Part shown: piece by piece, positions 1 to 11,900 of the stretch
How the letters are laid out: each line of letters starts with the position of its first letter
Position numbering within the stretch: the stretch's first letter is position 1
From: Zeus faber
Lineage: Eukaryota; Chordata; Actinopteri; Zeiformes; Zeidae
Direction of reading: 5' to 3'
NCBI GenBank assembly: GCA_960531495.1
Contig: OY482851.1
Span: 26,944,033-27,008,032, forward strand
DNA length: 64,000 nucleotides
Made by a program: the position numbers and the translations under genes
Notes under the pieces: generated by a model
Seen by the model: only the letters and a program-made list of their open reading frames with translations
Told to the model about the DNA's origin: nothing
Database searches by the model: none

Positions 1-240
1 TCAGAGTGGCCTCATACCTGTTGGTTGGTCTAACGAGCAGCAGGTAAAACCCCCATCCCCACACTCACTCAAAAGAGAGGAGCCCTGTCATGACCTGTGT
101 CCATCATCTCCGGGGCTTGTTCTATCAAGCACCCTCTCCACAATAAACTGGTGTGTCTACAACCCCGTCTTCTGTGTCTCTGTGCCGGAGGTCCCTGAAC
201 ACGGCAGTTGGGTGAAGCGTGGTAGGCGAAACTGCCACAG

Positions 241-258
241 TGGCACCTGAACAGGGAC
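241..258 (+). other. Primer binding site, tRNA-Lys type
   Basis: TGGCACCTGAACAGGGAC differs at only two positions from the complement of the tRNA-Lys3 3' end used by many retroelements. It starts one base after the CA that ends the left LTR, which is the expected place for a minus-strand primer site. Confidence 0.75.
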
Positions 259-266
259 TCTCCAGC

Positions 267-665
267 ATGGGGAAGGGAGACAGAGGGGCCGTCCGAAGAC
301 GCCCTGGAGCCACCAGCGGGTCAACAGGCGGCCCTCTAGCAACCCTCTCCCAACTGACAGCAGCAGCACCCAGGGGGTCTGGTGGAGTACCGAGGGAGAA
401 GCAGCCACAGCAAACATCACAGGTGCCTGCAGCTAGCTCCTCCCCCCGACAGCCACCGCCGGGACCATCCAGCAGCCCAGCAGCCAGGTCACCCCTCCAA
501 GCAGCCACCGCAACAGCCAAGTCCGGCCACGCCTTCACCAGCCAGCATAGCAGACTGAGGCCCCACACTCCTGAAGGGAGGAGGGGGCAGTCTGTCGTCA
601 CCCTCGGGGAAGGAAGCCAGTGGACTATGCTGCTCTTGGAAATTTTTGGACATTTGTTGGTTTGA
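267..665 (+). CDS. Uncharacterised reading frame inside the LTR element
   Basis: An open frame of about 132 codons starts near the primer binding site and ends at the TGA at 663-665. The predicted peptide is rich in Pro, Ser, Ala and Gln with a basic start, then ends in a short hydrophobic stretch. I recognise no Gag zinc knuckle, protease or other domain. It could be a remnant of a gag-like region or chance openness in GC-rich DNA. I do not assign a function. Confidence 0.2.
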   Translation: MGKGDRGAVRRRPGATSGSTGGPLATLSQLTAAAPRGSGGVPREKQPQQTSQVPAASSSPRQPPPGPSSSPAARSPLQAATATAKSGHAFTSQHSRLRPHTPEGRRGQSVVTLGEGSQWTMLLLEIFGHLLV

Positions 666-863
666 GGCAGGGAACCCTGTGTCAGAGTCCGGTGTTTTAT
701 TATTTTAAGGTATAGCAGCCCTGTGTCAGTCTGTCCTTTTCAGGTATAGCAACCCTGTTTCACAGTCTGTGTTTTAGGCATTTTTTCTTTCTTTTTTTTC
801 CTCTGCTTGGGGGAGTAGGCTTCGGCCAGGTATTCTCCCTGGCCTAAGTTTGGTGTCGGGGTA

Positions 864-1171
864 TGTGGTGTGAGGATGGTGTGGTTTGAGCAACCACACC
901 TGACCTGGATCTAGATAATTGGGGACCCAGAATCAGAGTGGCTGGATACGTGTTGTTCATTGGTTGGTGTAACGAACAACAGGTATCCCCATCCCCCCCC
1001 CCCATCCCCACACACACTCAGAAGAGGAGCCCTTGTCATGACACATGTTCATCTGCTCCTGGGCTAATTCCATTTTACCCACTCACTACAATAAACTGGT
1101 GTGTCTACAACCCCGTCTTCTGTGTCTCTGTGTTAGAGGTCACTGAACATTCGTGGTGTGAAACTGCAACA
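864..1171 (+). repeat. 3' long terminal repeat
   Basis: Begins TGTGGTGTG and ends CAACA, so it has the usual TG...CA termini. It matches 1-239 across the shared part and matches the solo copy at 44242-44538. It contains an AATAAA signal near 1090 and a C run near 990. Confidence 0.75.
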
Positions 1172-1706
1172 GTCGGTATTGGCCACCAGCCAAATTGTTA
1201 TTTTAAATTAATTAAATTTATCAATATTGGCCCAGAATTTCACAATCTGTGCATTCCTAGTGTTTGTTTTGGAGCCAAAAAATGAAGCTACTTCAGGAGG
1301 TACGGATAGCTTTTCATCCGAGGCTGCTGTTTGGGAAAGGCAGACCCCGCGACCAAGAGTGGAGACATAGATGCATATCTCTAACACATTTAATGGCTGT
1401 TTCTTGTAAAATCCCAGCTAAAATCTCACGGATTACTACCTTCAAATGTTAATATCTGCTCAATGTAGCACCGTGTACAGTCGTAATGTTTGCCAGTTTT
1501 TTTGTCTCAATATTTATCTTTGTATACTTTTAGATATTTTAGTTATAAAACAAGGTGCTTGCATGTTATTTAGGTATTTGGATGTTTCCTAAGTTGTCTT
1601 TTTATTTTCTTTTGGAAGGTGGCTTGACCTTTAAAATCCATTGGAAGTGACTTAGGTGCCATAATGACAGAGTAATCTCAGCCATAAGGCGCAGTGTAAT
1701 CCTGTG

Positions 1707-1745
<39 letters not shown>

Positions 1746-2439
1746 TACTATAGTTTTCCATTTCCTAGCCTTTTGTCTCTGTCATGCCTGCTGTCTTTTT
1801 CCTTTATATATTCGAATCTTTATAACTTTGTCACTCTTCATCATTTATTTTATGTACCACCATCTTTTGTTTCTCTCCCACTCTTCTTTTCTCTCTCTGC
1901 AAATCATTTCTCTCTCTCTTACCGCTGTTTCAGTTAAATCATACCGGTTTTTCTTCTCCACTGAAGTCAGCCTGTGCAGGTTTTTGCACGAAAAATCAAC
2001 AACCCAACAACAACACGCTTTACACCGACTGGGGGAGGGAAGATTTACGGGGAACGTTACGAGTTACTGGGTCCACAGAGGCCTAAAAATAGAAGTTGTA
2101 GTTGTCTATGAGTCACATCAGAGGGGAGTGTTTAGCTTATGATTTAAATACATCTCAACGTGCTTGTTAAGCAGCCGCGGTGTCAGAATTGTAAAATATA
2201 TATTCCGCCGGCTTTTCCCTCCTCATCCGGAGAGCAAGCAGTGGCGGCGACTGTCAAATGTCAAATGGAATCACAACTGTGTATTTGTGCAGCTCTGTAT
2301 CTGTGCATTTGTTTGTAAGTATTTGTGCGTGCTCAAAAATCTCCACTAATGCATCGAGAAAACGGAGAGAGAGAGGGTGAATGTTAGCCTCCAGCCTAGA
2401 GTCATATTTTCTATTTTGCGTGTGTGGGTGCGCTCACAG
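1172..2439. other. Non-coding stretch, upstream intron of zdhhc8
   Basis: AT-rich DNA with a CT run (1711-1741) and further pyrimidine-rich sequence up to about 1930. No exon for the first two transmembrane segments expected of zdhhc8 is visible here, so those exons should lie left of the window. Confidence 0.6.
1711..1741. repeat. (CT)n microsatellite
   Basis: An uninterrupted run of about 15 CT units, followed by imperfect pyrimidine-rich sequence. Confidence 0.95.
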
Positions 2440-5400
2440 CCGACGAGGATGAGGACAAGGACGACGACTTCCGGGCCCCGCTCTACAAGAATGTGGAGAT
2501 CAAGGGCATCCAGGTGCGGATGAAGTGGTGCGCCACCTGCCACTTCTACCGGCCGCCGCGCTGCTCGCACTGCAGCGTCTGCGACAACTGTGTGGAGGTG
2601 AGGAGGGACGCACACAAAAAACCGAAAGGTCCCAGGGGGTTTTATATTTGACTTTCTCGCTAAAAGTGCGACAGATGGTCCCGTAATTTAAAGCCTCTAT
2701 CTCGTCATTATTACATCATTTATCATTGCTTCTGTCTTTATTGTTTTATTTAATATTGGATGTTCATCTTTGTCTTCTAATTGAGACACTAGGGTTTAAC
2801 CAATCATTTAGCCTTTAAAACTCATTAGAATTATATTTGTTTGGAATTTCATTTATATTCCCATTATACTTTTTGTGATATTTATATATATTTTTTTATA
2901 TCATTTATAAAATTGCTATTAGCCACTATTGCCATTGCTACTTTTTATTTAAACTTTTTCTCAATGCCTTGATTATGTTATATACGGGACCTAACCCTTA
3001 CGGAATAAATACATTTTAAAAAGTGTATCAAATGTGTATTAAACTCCTAACTAGTCAGCGTTCGCTTTTATTTGATATATTTTATTTGTATTTTATTTAC
3101 TAATCCAGCGTCCCCCACAATCCATACCCATGTGTTGCTGCGCTTTGCCGACTCAGCCAACGGACTTACCAAGTCAGAAGGAAGGTGTTCATAGCGATTT
3201 AGGGGATATTTTCAACACTAGTTGTAGTAAGTTACAGCACCTGCTAGCGTATATAACATTTATTTCAATGACTTCACCTCCCCTTCCAGCTTGTTTTATC
3301 CGCCACACTGCTTCAACATTAGCTTCCTCCTGCTCAGCAGCCAACCCACCCCCCCTAAAAGCTGTGTCTGTGGCCCCCGTTTGCCCGCAGTCTTTTGCCC
3401 TGCAATTGATGATATGAAAGGAAGAAAATGAAACGGGTGTTTAATTACCACTTAGAGCTCAGAGGCAGCGAGGAGGCCACAGGACGGACCCCACAACCAA
3501 GGATTTTTCATCTTTCAAGACTTGGCATTTGAAAAATGAATTTTTCAAATACCTAATGCTCACAACAGCTCAGAAACGATGAACGAGAACACGATTGAAA
3601 CTAGAAAATGGTGGGGGATGGGATGTTGGCGGGATGTTTCTTCATGTTCCACTCCTCCTCCTCCGCCCAGGACTTCGACCACCACTGTCCCTGGGTCAAC
3701 AACTGCATCGGCCGGCGGAACTACCGCTACTTCTTCCTCTTCCTGCTGTCGCTCAGCGTGCACATGGTGGGCGTCTTCTCCTTCGGCCTCATCTTCGTGC
3801 TGCACCACCGGGAGAGGCTGGCGACGCTGCACACCACAGTCACGTATCCTTCCACTGGCCTGGGTGGGTTGTGGGACTAGATTTTTCCGCTTGAAAGGGA
3901 AAGTCAGGGAAGAAAAAAGGTAGTAGTGACAAAAGCGGTTGGCTGTTTATTTTTTATTTTTTTAGAGACTGGGTTCTTGATGAGTCGTTTTGCAAAAAGA
4001 TGTGTTCAATTTCTTGACTTTGCAAATTGAGAGTTGAGAAGCAGTGAATTCCTGAGTACCCGGCCGAACGACTGAACGAAGGGATACTTTGGCTTGAGTG
4101 ACTCCTTCCTCCGAAGTCATTTAAAAGACTTGTTCAATATGAACGAGTCACTCACCAGAAACGGTTCGTTCACTACAACGAATCGTTCTCATCAAATGAT
4201 CGTTCAGTCTTGAATCACGGGAAGGTAGAGGGAATGGACTGAGGGAAATGGTGAATTAACTACATTCAACGTTTTAATCCGCTGTGACCAGTCAAAGCAC
4301 TTGTTTTGCCGGAGTGACTCCTGACTCTAGAGTCATTTAAAAGATATGTTCGCTATAAACAAATCGTTTGTGAGTCTTGCATCACAATGAGGTAGAGGAG
4401 ACGTAGGGAGGGAAGGAGAGGGAATTGGACTTAACCCCGTTTGGTGTTAAGTGCTTTGCTCATGGACACCTCAAGGGTCTTTGGTCTGTGAGCTGGAGAA
4501 CCACAACTGCGTCAATTCAAGTCTCAAAATAAGTTCCCAGCAATTATTTGGCGTCCAAAGTGCATTCGTTAGTACGACAAGGCACAACGCTGCACTGTTG
4601 ATTTCCATAGTATCCCAGTGCAGTGTGCTAGAATCTAGTGGTGTAACGGAAAGTAGTACAGACCCCCCCACGGTTCGGCTCGCATGTGAACCGCGGAGCA
4701 ATCGCAAAAGTTAACCATCATAGTGAAATACAGTTTTACTGCCGCTGTTACTTTTTGAAGTCATAATTCCCTAAATCTTGATGCAGATTTGCAGTGAAAA
4801 GAAGATAGACAAGACAGATGCGTGCTGTGTTTCACTCTAAAACGCAATGATTGCTTTACAATACATCGTGCACCGTCGCTGATATTTTATGACATGTCCT
4901 GAATGAGCTGCTGTATGTCGCTGCTATGCGTCTGCGTGTCCCTCATATTGGAACGATCAAGATCCGCAAGTAAACAAATACCATGTTTTGAAAGATGCAG
5001 ACTTCTCTTCAAAACCGACTGCAACTCGCTTAATTCTGAACAGATTTTCATGAAATTTAGTTTGTTATAAACATGAGTAATTGATATGTTAATATGATAG
5101 TGTAGTAGTAGTTTTAAGCTGTGTGTAGTAATGTAGTTACTGGGGGCGGATCTAATCACATTTTTTCATTCACTACCATGTTTAAAGGAAGAAGGTATCA
5201 TGTGTGCCTCATATTGCACTTAAATTTAACAATTGAGTATTGAATATTTTAATATTTTATTCAAACATTGTAGTTGTCGTAATCAAAGTTGCCGCTTTGC
5301 CCCTGACGTTCTTGTGTCCAGCCTGGTGGTCATGTGTATCGCCGGGCTCTTCTTCATCCCCGTCATGGGGCTCGCGGGTTTCCACATGGTGCTCGTGGCG

Positions 5401-5574
5401 AGGGGGCGCACCACAAACGAACAGGTGAGTAGAGTACACAATGAGAGCTACACACACACACGCACACACACACAGATAGGCCTTATTATTGGGCTTGATG
5501 CTCCAACAGCCTCCCCTTCCTCCCTCAACTGTTTAAAGCCAAGGATTTATCTGTCTGCCTGTGTGAGAGAGGGA

Positions 5575-5671
<97 letters not shown>

Positions 5672-5884
5672 TCCATCCATCCATGCCTCTGTGCGTGTGT
5701 GTCCTGCGGGCGCCTGTGGCCTTGTCTCTGCGCCGCTGCCCACTCTAAAAGGAAGACACTCTGTGTTGCACAGGTGACGGGCAAGTTCCGAGGAGGAGTA
5801 AATCCGTTCACTCGAGGTTGCTGTGGCAACGTGGAGTATGTCTTATGCAGTCCCCTGGCTCCCAGGTAAGAAAGGTCTCTGCAT

Positions 5885-5930
<46 letters not shown>

Positions 5931-8900
5931 GCGTGCGTGTGCGCGTGCGGGCCGCCTCTTTTTCCTGGTGCAAACACACTTTTCGTCAGAACAGAGACTG
6001 CGGTGATGTTTGTGAGGGGTGGCGAGGTGTGTGTCCATAGTTCTGCCTGGATGCAGCCAACTACCATGGTGGGGTCAGGGGGCTGAGAGAATGGAATCAC
6101 TTTGTTGAACCACAGTTAATGGGAAAGAGGAGTTATGTGGATGTTTGTGTTTATTTATTTTAAATATTTATGTATTATTTATTTAAAAAATAATATTTAT
6201 TATTTATTCCGACGATGCATTTGAGGGACAAAGTAAAAGATTAAGAGATGCTGTGTTACCTCAGATGCCTTTAAAGTCATGTTCAAGTCCCCAGAGGAAT
6301 GTCATTTCATGACTAAGCCACTGAACCATGGCGACATTGTCCTTGTACGCCTGTCAACGCTCCGCTGCCCTCTCTTAGGTACGTGGTGGTCTCCAGGAAG
6401 AAGCCCCCCATCAAGATCCAGCCCCCTTTCCTCCGCCCGGACCTCTCGGACCGGCAGATCACCATCAAGGTCAGCGACAACGGCATCCACAGCACCATCG
6501 TGGGCTCCAAGGTGAGTGGCTTGACGAGGCGTGAGCTGTGTAAACAATTCTGAATGAATGCCTCGCGAAAGCTTCACATTCAGGGAAATTCTTGATCATT
6601 CTTACCAAGTAGCATCATACTCTTTAATAAGTAAACGCTCCTTGTGTTTCCAATCGTGAGCCTACTTCACAATCAATAGGACAAACGCCAACAACAAACC
6701 CGAAGTCCATTCATTCCATGGAGAGTCGGACTCTGCAGGCGATAAACTGTGACGCACTGTGGTGCTGAGATGGCATCACATAACGTCACATATTATGTGA
6801 CGTTATGCGATGCCAAACTCAGATGCCGTTAATCTGACGGCCACTAGGGAGAGCATTCAATTGCCGGGTGCGGATACGGATTAGTTGTGAAGCAGCCTTT
6901 CGTCTTGGATTCAGATTTTGATGTTAAAACACTTTTGTGCTTGAACACTCGGAGAACAAATTACATCTTTAATCCCACTCACCTCTAAATGTAGAATTTT
7001 AGTTTACCTTTCATATTGTTGCAATTGTTACCCAGTATTAAAATATATTACCGATTTTCTCGTCACATGAAAGTGAAGTTGAACAGTGTGTTGGTTTTCT
7101 TCTGCTTTTCATTTGATACATATTTTTCCCATATTGTTTTCAATGCCGATCTCAGACCTGCTAACCTTGGGAAAAGATTTTTAGTACCACAATAGTGAAA
7201 CAGGGAGTCTCCGTGGCTTTGGATTTACTGCAGCTAAATGACTCCATCAGTTATTCACACCATAGACGTCTCGTAACAAGGCTAATTACATCGTAAGCAA
7301 GCTACTACGGCCAACTATATACAGTATACAAATTCAGTCATTAGGATATACCCCTTAAAATGCATCATCTTGTTAAGTTACTGAACATGTTTACCAACTA
7401 GAGATGCAATTTTCTTGACCGATTCAGATTAAAAAAAAATCTGACCTGCCAATTCTGATTTTCATTCAACTGTATGTTCATGATAAAACATTGACTTTTA
7501 AATACATTTTACAGTGTCATCTGATCATTTAGAGTTTATATCCGTGATCGAAGAAATACAATTTTCTTATCATTTGGTCTCATTGGGTATACCTGCTGTA
7601 CGTCTATGACAAATACATCGCGTGACCTGATCACGTGATAGCACAGCTGCACATACAGACTACCACTGCAATTTTCAGTTACCACAATAGTGAGATTTCT
7701 GATTTGGACACTGATCAAGCTGAAAACTGACCGACTGATTCGTGCATCTCTATTACCAACACTTTATATGTTAACATTGCCGTCACATTTTGTGATTTTT
7801 ACTCCCCTACTTCCCATTTTACCTCAGCAATGCAGCTTGGGTGGATAATATAGTAGTGCTTCGCTCAGTGCGCTGCGTATCAGTGGATGTTGAGTGAGAG
7901 GAGAGGGAGGGGAGGGCTTACACAACCACAGGTCGTAGCATCTGGTCCAATCCCAGGGATGTAGTGTAAATACCCAATGTACGGTATTGTTATTTATTGA
8001 CTGATTTATTGTTTTCCGTTTTTTTTGTTTTTTTTTGCTTAGCCTCAGCTGGCATTTCATACCTGCATATTTTGACCAAAAATTGTGTGGTTGGTACACA
8101 AAATGCGTGCAGGTTGGCAGGTCTACAAACTGATTGTTTAGTCATTTATTCAAAAATTACTCATCGGCCCATCGAGTTAATCCGTGTTTCTAGCTGATAC
8201 TTCTGAATCGCCCGTGGGGGGGGAAAGGATCTTGTTGTGTACCGTATGCATTGTGAGTAGTTTTAATCACCACCCCCACTTTCCAGTCCAAAAGCAGCCT
8301 GGACGACAAAGACGCTCAGCCTCCCCTGCCCCCCAAGGCTGACAGGTACAACCAGCTGAAGAGCCAGCTGACCTCCAGCGAAGGTAAAAGGACCCAACAG
8401 CTGATCCACACACCCCCCTCGAACACACATACATTCACACGCACGACCCCATTTTTCTCCTTTTCGTTCACTGTTATACTTTTACTTCCTGACTTGTGGA
8501 CTACCAAACCCATAGATAGATAGATATACAGTACATACACGCACACACACACACAAATCCAGCCTCTCCATCCCATCAGCACTGCACCAAACCGCTGTCT
8601 CACCAAACCTGATTCTTAAATCAGCCGTGTGACAATGTGTCTGACGTAGTGCTGGTTTAGCCTGATGGATGCCCGTGCCTGTGGCAGGTCATCGGCTTCT
8701 TTGGAAAATAAACGAATCTATACTACTGAGGTTACAGCACCTGGCAATGCCGTTTGAACGAGCCAGGGGATGGAGGACGGGAGGCTGTTATTTCAGGGCG
8801 GGTTTTGTAATCGCTTTCGATAAAGATGATGATGATGATACATTGAGGACCTGTTCTGTAAAGCTATATGAGGAGCCAGATCTCTATGGTGGATCTCTAG

Positions 8901-11900
8901 TAACATGCTGCATTGTCAGGGAGTGAACCAGTGTGTCTCCTCCGAGGAGTACTACCGCCTCCTGGTGGTGGTCGGTGGTACTGCGTCTGCATTTGCCACA
9001 CCTCTTGGATGGATTTCACCTGTAAGCCCTGGTGAAATCTTGGAAGAGGGCGTCCTCCCCGAGTACGGCAACGCTCCCCTGCACCGCACCTTCCAGTCCT
9101 CCCCTCTCCAGCTCGAATCCTACCCCATCGGCACCCGCACGCTGCGCTTGAAACAGGCGCACAAGTGGGTGGATAAGGGCCAGCTCCCTACCCTGCAGCC
9201 GGAGACACTTCCACCCCCTACAAAAGCGTCTTCACTCCCGGCACCCTGTCCAACCGAAACGGTAGCCTGTCCTCCGACAGCCTGCTGAACCCCAACATTT
9301 CCCCCGGCGGGGGCCACCGAGTACATGACCCACCCAGGGATTTCCTCCATGGGGTTGCACTCGCCCTACCTGCCCACCAAAACGTGCCACAACCGGGAAG
9401 CCAAACTGCAGAGGCAGCAGGCCCCCCCTACGTACAGCCCGGTGATGCAGGCCAGAGGACTGGGCAGGCGCTCGTCCCACCCAAGGGACAGGGACCCTTC
9501 CCCCGTGCGCTACGATAACCTCTCCCAGACCATCATGGCTTCCATCCAGGAGCAGAAGGACATGGAGAGGGAGAAGCTGCAGATGCTGCACGGGCGCTCC
9601 CAGGCCCAGGCCTACGCCCACGACTCGGGCATGTTTGACAGCCCGGGGGGCTACGGGCTTCCCCACGGCTCGTGCTACCAGGACAGGCCCCGCGGGCCCT
9701 CCTCCAGAGGCCCCACACCCCCGGCCTACGGAGGCTCCAGGAACAACATGATGGGGGTGGGGCTGGTGGGCTACGGCCCTAAGTCAGGCCGTGTATTGCT
9801 CAAGGAGGCTTAAAAAACATATATATTAATCTGCAGCTCCCTGTTTTCAGTACATGCACTGTAGCACCATTTTATATCTTGGCCCACATAATCATTATCA
9901 AATACTAAATCTGGTCTTCTTTCTTTGTGTGTGCATGTGTGCGTGTTCTAGAGAGTTCTCTGTCTGGTAAAACACACCCCTCCACCCCAGCCATGTACAA
10001 ATACAGGCCCTCCTTCGGCACCATGCCAAAGGTCCACTACCATGCTGCTGGAGAGAAGGTAGGAAATGCAAACAAACTTGTTTATAAATTGTTTTGAACA
10101 TTCAATACTTGTGCAAGGCTATGGACAAAACAGAGCGACATAAGGTTTGGATGCACTTTAGTGTGAAAACATAGTGTGTAATGCAATGATATGGTTCCGT
10201 CTGGCACTTTACTTACCCCTGAGTATGTGAAGGCTCAACAGCAGCGCACTGTTTCTGAACGACTTGAACCCTTTGTCTCGTGCTCACCCATTTTAGATTG
10301 TGATGCCCGATGACCTTAAGACGCCGGCCATCTTGGAAGAGGGCGTCCGCGGTCACGACTACCGCTCGGAGCCCAACCTGGACCTCCCCGAGTACGGCAA
10401 CGCTCCCCTGCACCGCACCTTCCAGTCCTCCCCTCTCCAGCTCGACTCCTACCCCATCGGCACCCGCACGCTGAGCTTGAAACAGGCGCACCGGCGGGTG
10501 GACAAGGGCCAGCTCCCTGCCCTGCAGCCGGAGACACTCACCTCCACCCCCTACAAAAGCGTCTTCACTCCCGGCACCCTGTCCAACCGAAACGGTAGCC
10601 TGTCCTACGACAGCCTGCTGAACCCCAACGTTTCCCCGGCGGGGGCCACCGAGTGCATGGCCCACCCAGGGATTTCCTCCATGGGGTTCCACTCGCCCTA
10701 CCTGCCCACCAAAATGTGCCACAACCGGGAAGCCGAACTGCAAAGACAGCAGGCCCCCCCTACGTACAGCCCGGTGATGCAGGCCAGAGGACTGGGCAGG
10801 CGCTCGCCCCACCTGAGGGACAGGGACCCTTCCCCCGTGCGCTACGATAACCTCTCCCAGACCATCATGGCTTCCATCCAGGAGCGGAAGGAGATGGAGG
10901 AGAGGGAGAAGCTGCAGATGCTGCACGGGCGCTCCCAGGCCCAGGCCTACGCCCACGACTCGGGCATGTTTGACAGCCCGGGGGGCTACGGGCTTCCCCA
11001 CGGCTCGTGCTACCAGGACAGGCCCCGCGGGCCCTCCTCCAGAGGCCCCACACCCCCGGCCTACGGAGGCTCCAGGGACAACCTGATGGGGGTGGGGCTG
11101 GTGGGCTACGGCCAGCGCACCCCTGTGCTGCGCCACGCCGGCTCCACGCTGGGCCGTGCCCCCAGGACTTCATCCACCTCCCTGCACACAGATCACAGCA
11201 GCACTAACAGCAGCCAGGGCCGGACCACTGGCCCCGAGCCGCTGTACCGCTCCCCGGCCCACCAGTCGCCCCACTCCCCCGCCATGCCCCGCTCGCCCTC
11301 TTACACCCACCAGAAACTGTCCTATATCGGCAACCTGGAGAGGACAGACTCCCCCCGCCTGGGAGGCCCAAGGTACGAATCCTAACATACCCCCTTTCTG
11401 GGACTGCGCATGCATGTTGTTGGGCAGTGGAGGAGCATTGAAGCCTGGCGCCCTCTGTTGTGAGTCTAAGTCTTGTGATGGCTGAGGACTTATACATATA
11501 ACTTCTTTGCATATTTGACACTTCAAAGACTTCATAAATACTGTCTGGTGTGTACTATGTACTGGATTTCTTTTCTTTTTGCCATCATAGAAAAATGTTT
11601 TCGTTCGCATTTTGTATTACTTTCCTAATATGCCATCTGTTGAATAAAGTTGATGGACTGCACGTTTTCATTTGCATGTTTTTTCAACACACCCATAACA
11701 CCTAACAATACTAACAAACACACCCTTACACCTCATCTTCTTTAAAATCATTTAATTTATTTTCTTCTGCTCTTTGTGATTCCCTTCCGAGACAGCTCCA
11801 TTGCCCGCATACATGCGGCCCCAATGGACCCGCTCACCTTGTGGTTTGACGTACTAACTCACTCCACCCCTTAACAACTTTGGTGTTTTGTAACCCCCCC

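Larger units (their letters stand above)
1..1171 (+). mobile_element. Short LTR retroelement, 5' end cut by window edge
   Basis: Two copies of one long terminal repeat flank about 620 bp. The left copy (1-239) lacks its first ~68 bases because of the window edge. The right copy is 864-1171. Both share the polyadenylation-type stretch with AATAAACTGG and the phrase CTACAACCCCGTCTTCTGTG. One base after the left repeat is a tRNA-Lys-like primer binding site. The interior has no recognisable protease, reverse transcriptase, RNase H or integrase, only a Pro/Ser/Gln-rich frame. Total length would be about 1.24 kb, the size of TRIM-type non-autonomous elements. A third, solitary repeat copy lies at 44242-44538. 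The element sits in an intron of zdhhc8 or just upstream of the visible exons. Identification as an LTR element is firm; the superfamily is not determined. Confidence 0.8.
6512..8286. other. zdhhc8 intron with palindrome and hAT-type element
   Basis: The stretch carries a near-perfect inverted repeat at 6765-6822 and a 354-bp element with an 8-bp target duplication at 7399-7752, described separately. The remainder is AT-rich without exon-like sequence. Confidence 0.6.

Noticed and set aside
1172-2439. Missing zdhhc8 exons for transmembrane segments 1 and 2
   Set aside because: No matching sequence was seen here; they probably lie left of the window.
5525-6100. Long His-Thr and Cys-Val repeating frames
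   Set aside because: They are translations of GT/CA microsatellites.
10213-11136. 307-codon frame on the minus strand
   Set aside because: Antisense shadow of the GC-rich zdhhc8 exon; the plus strand carries the conserved protein.
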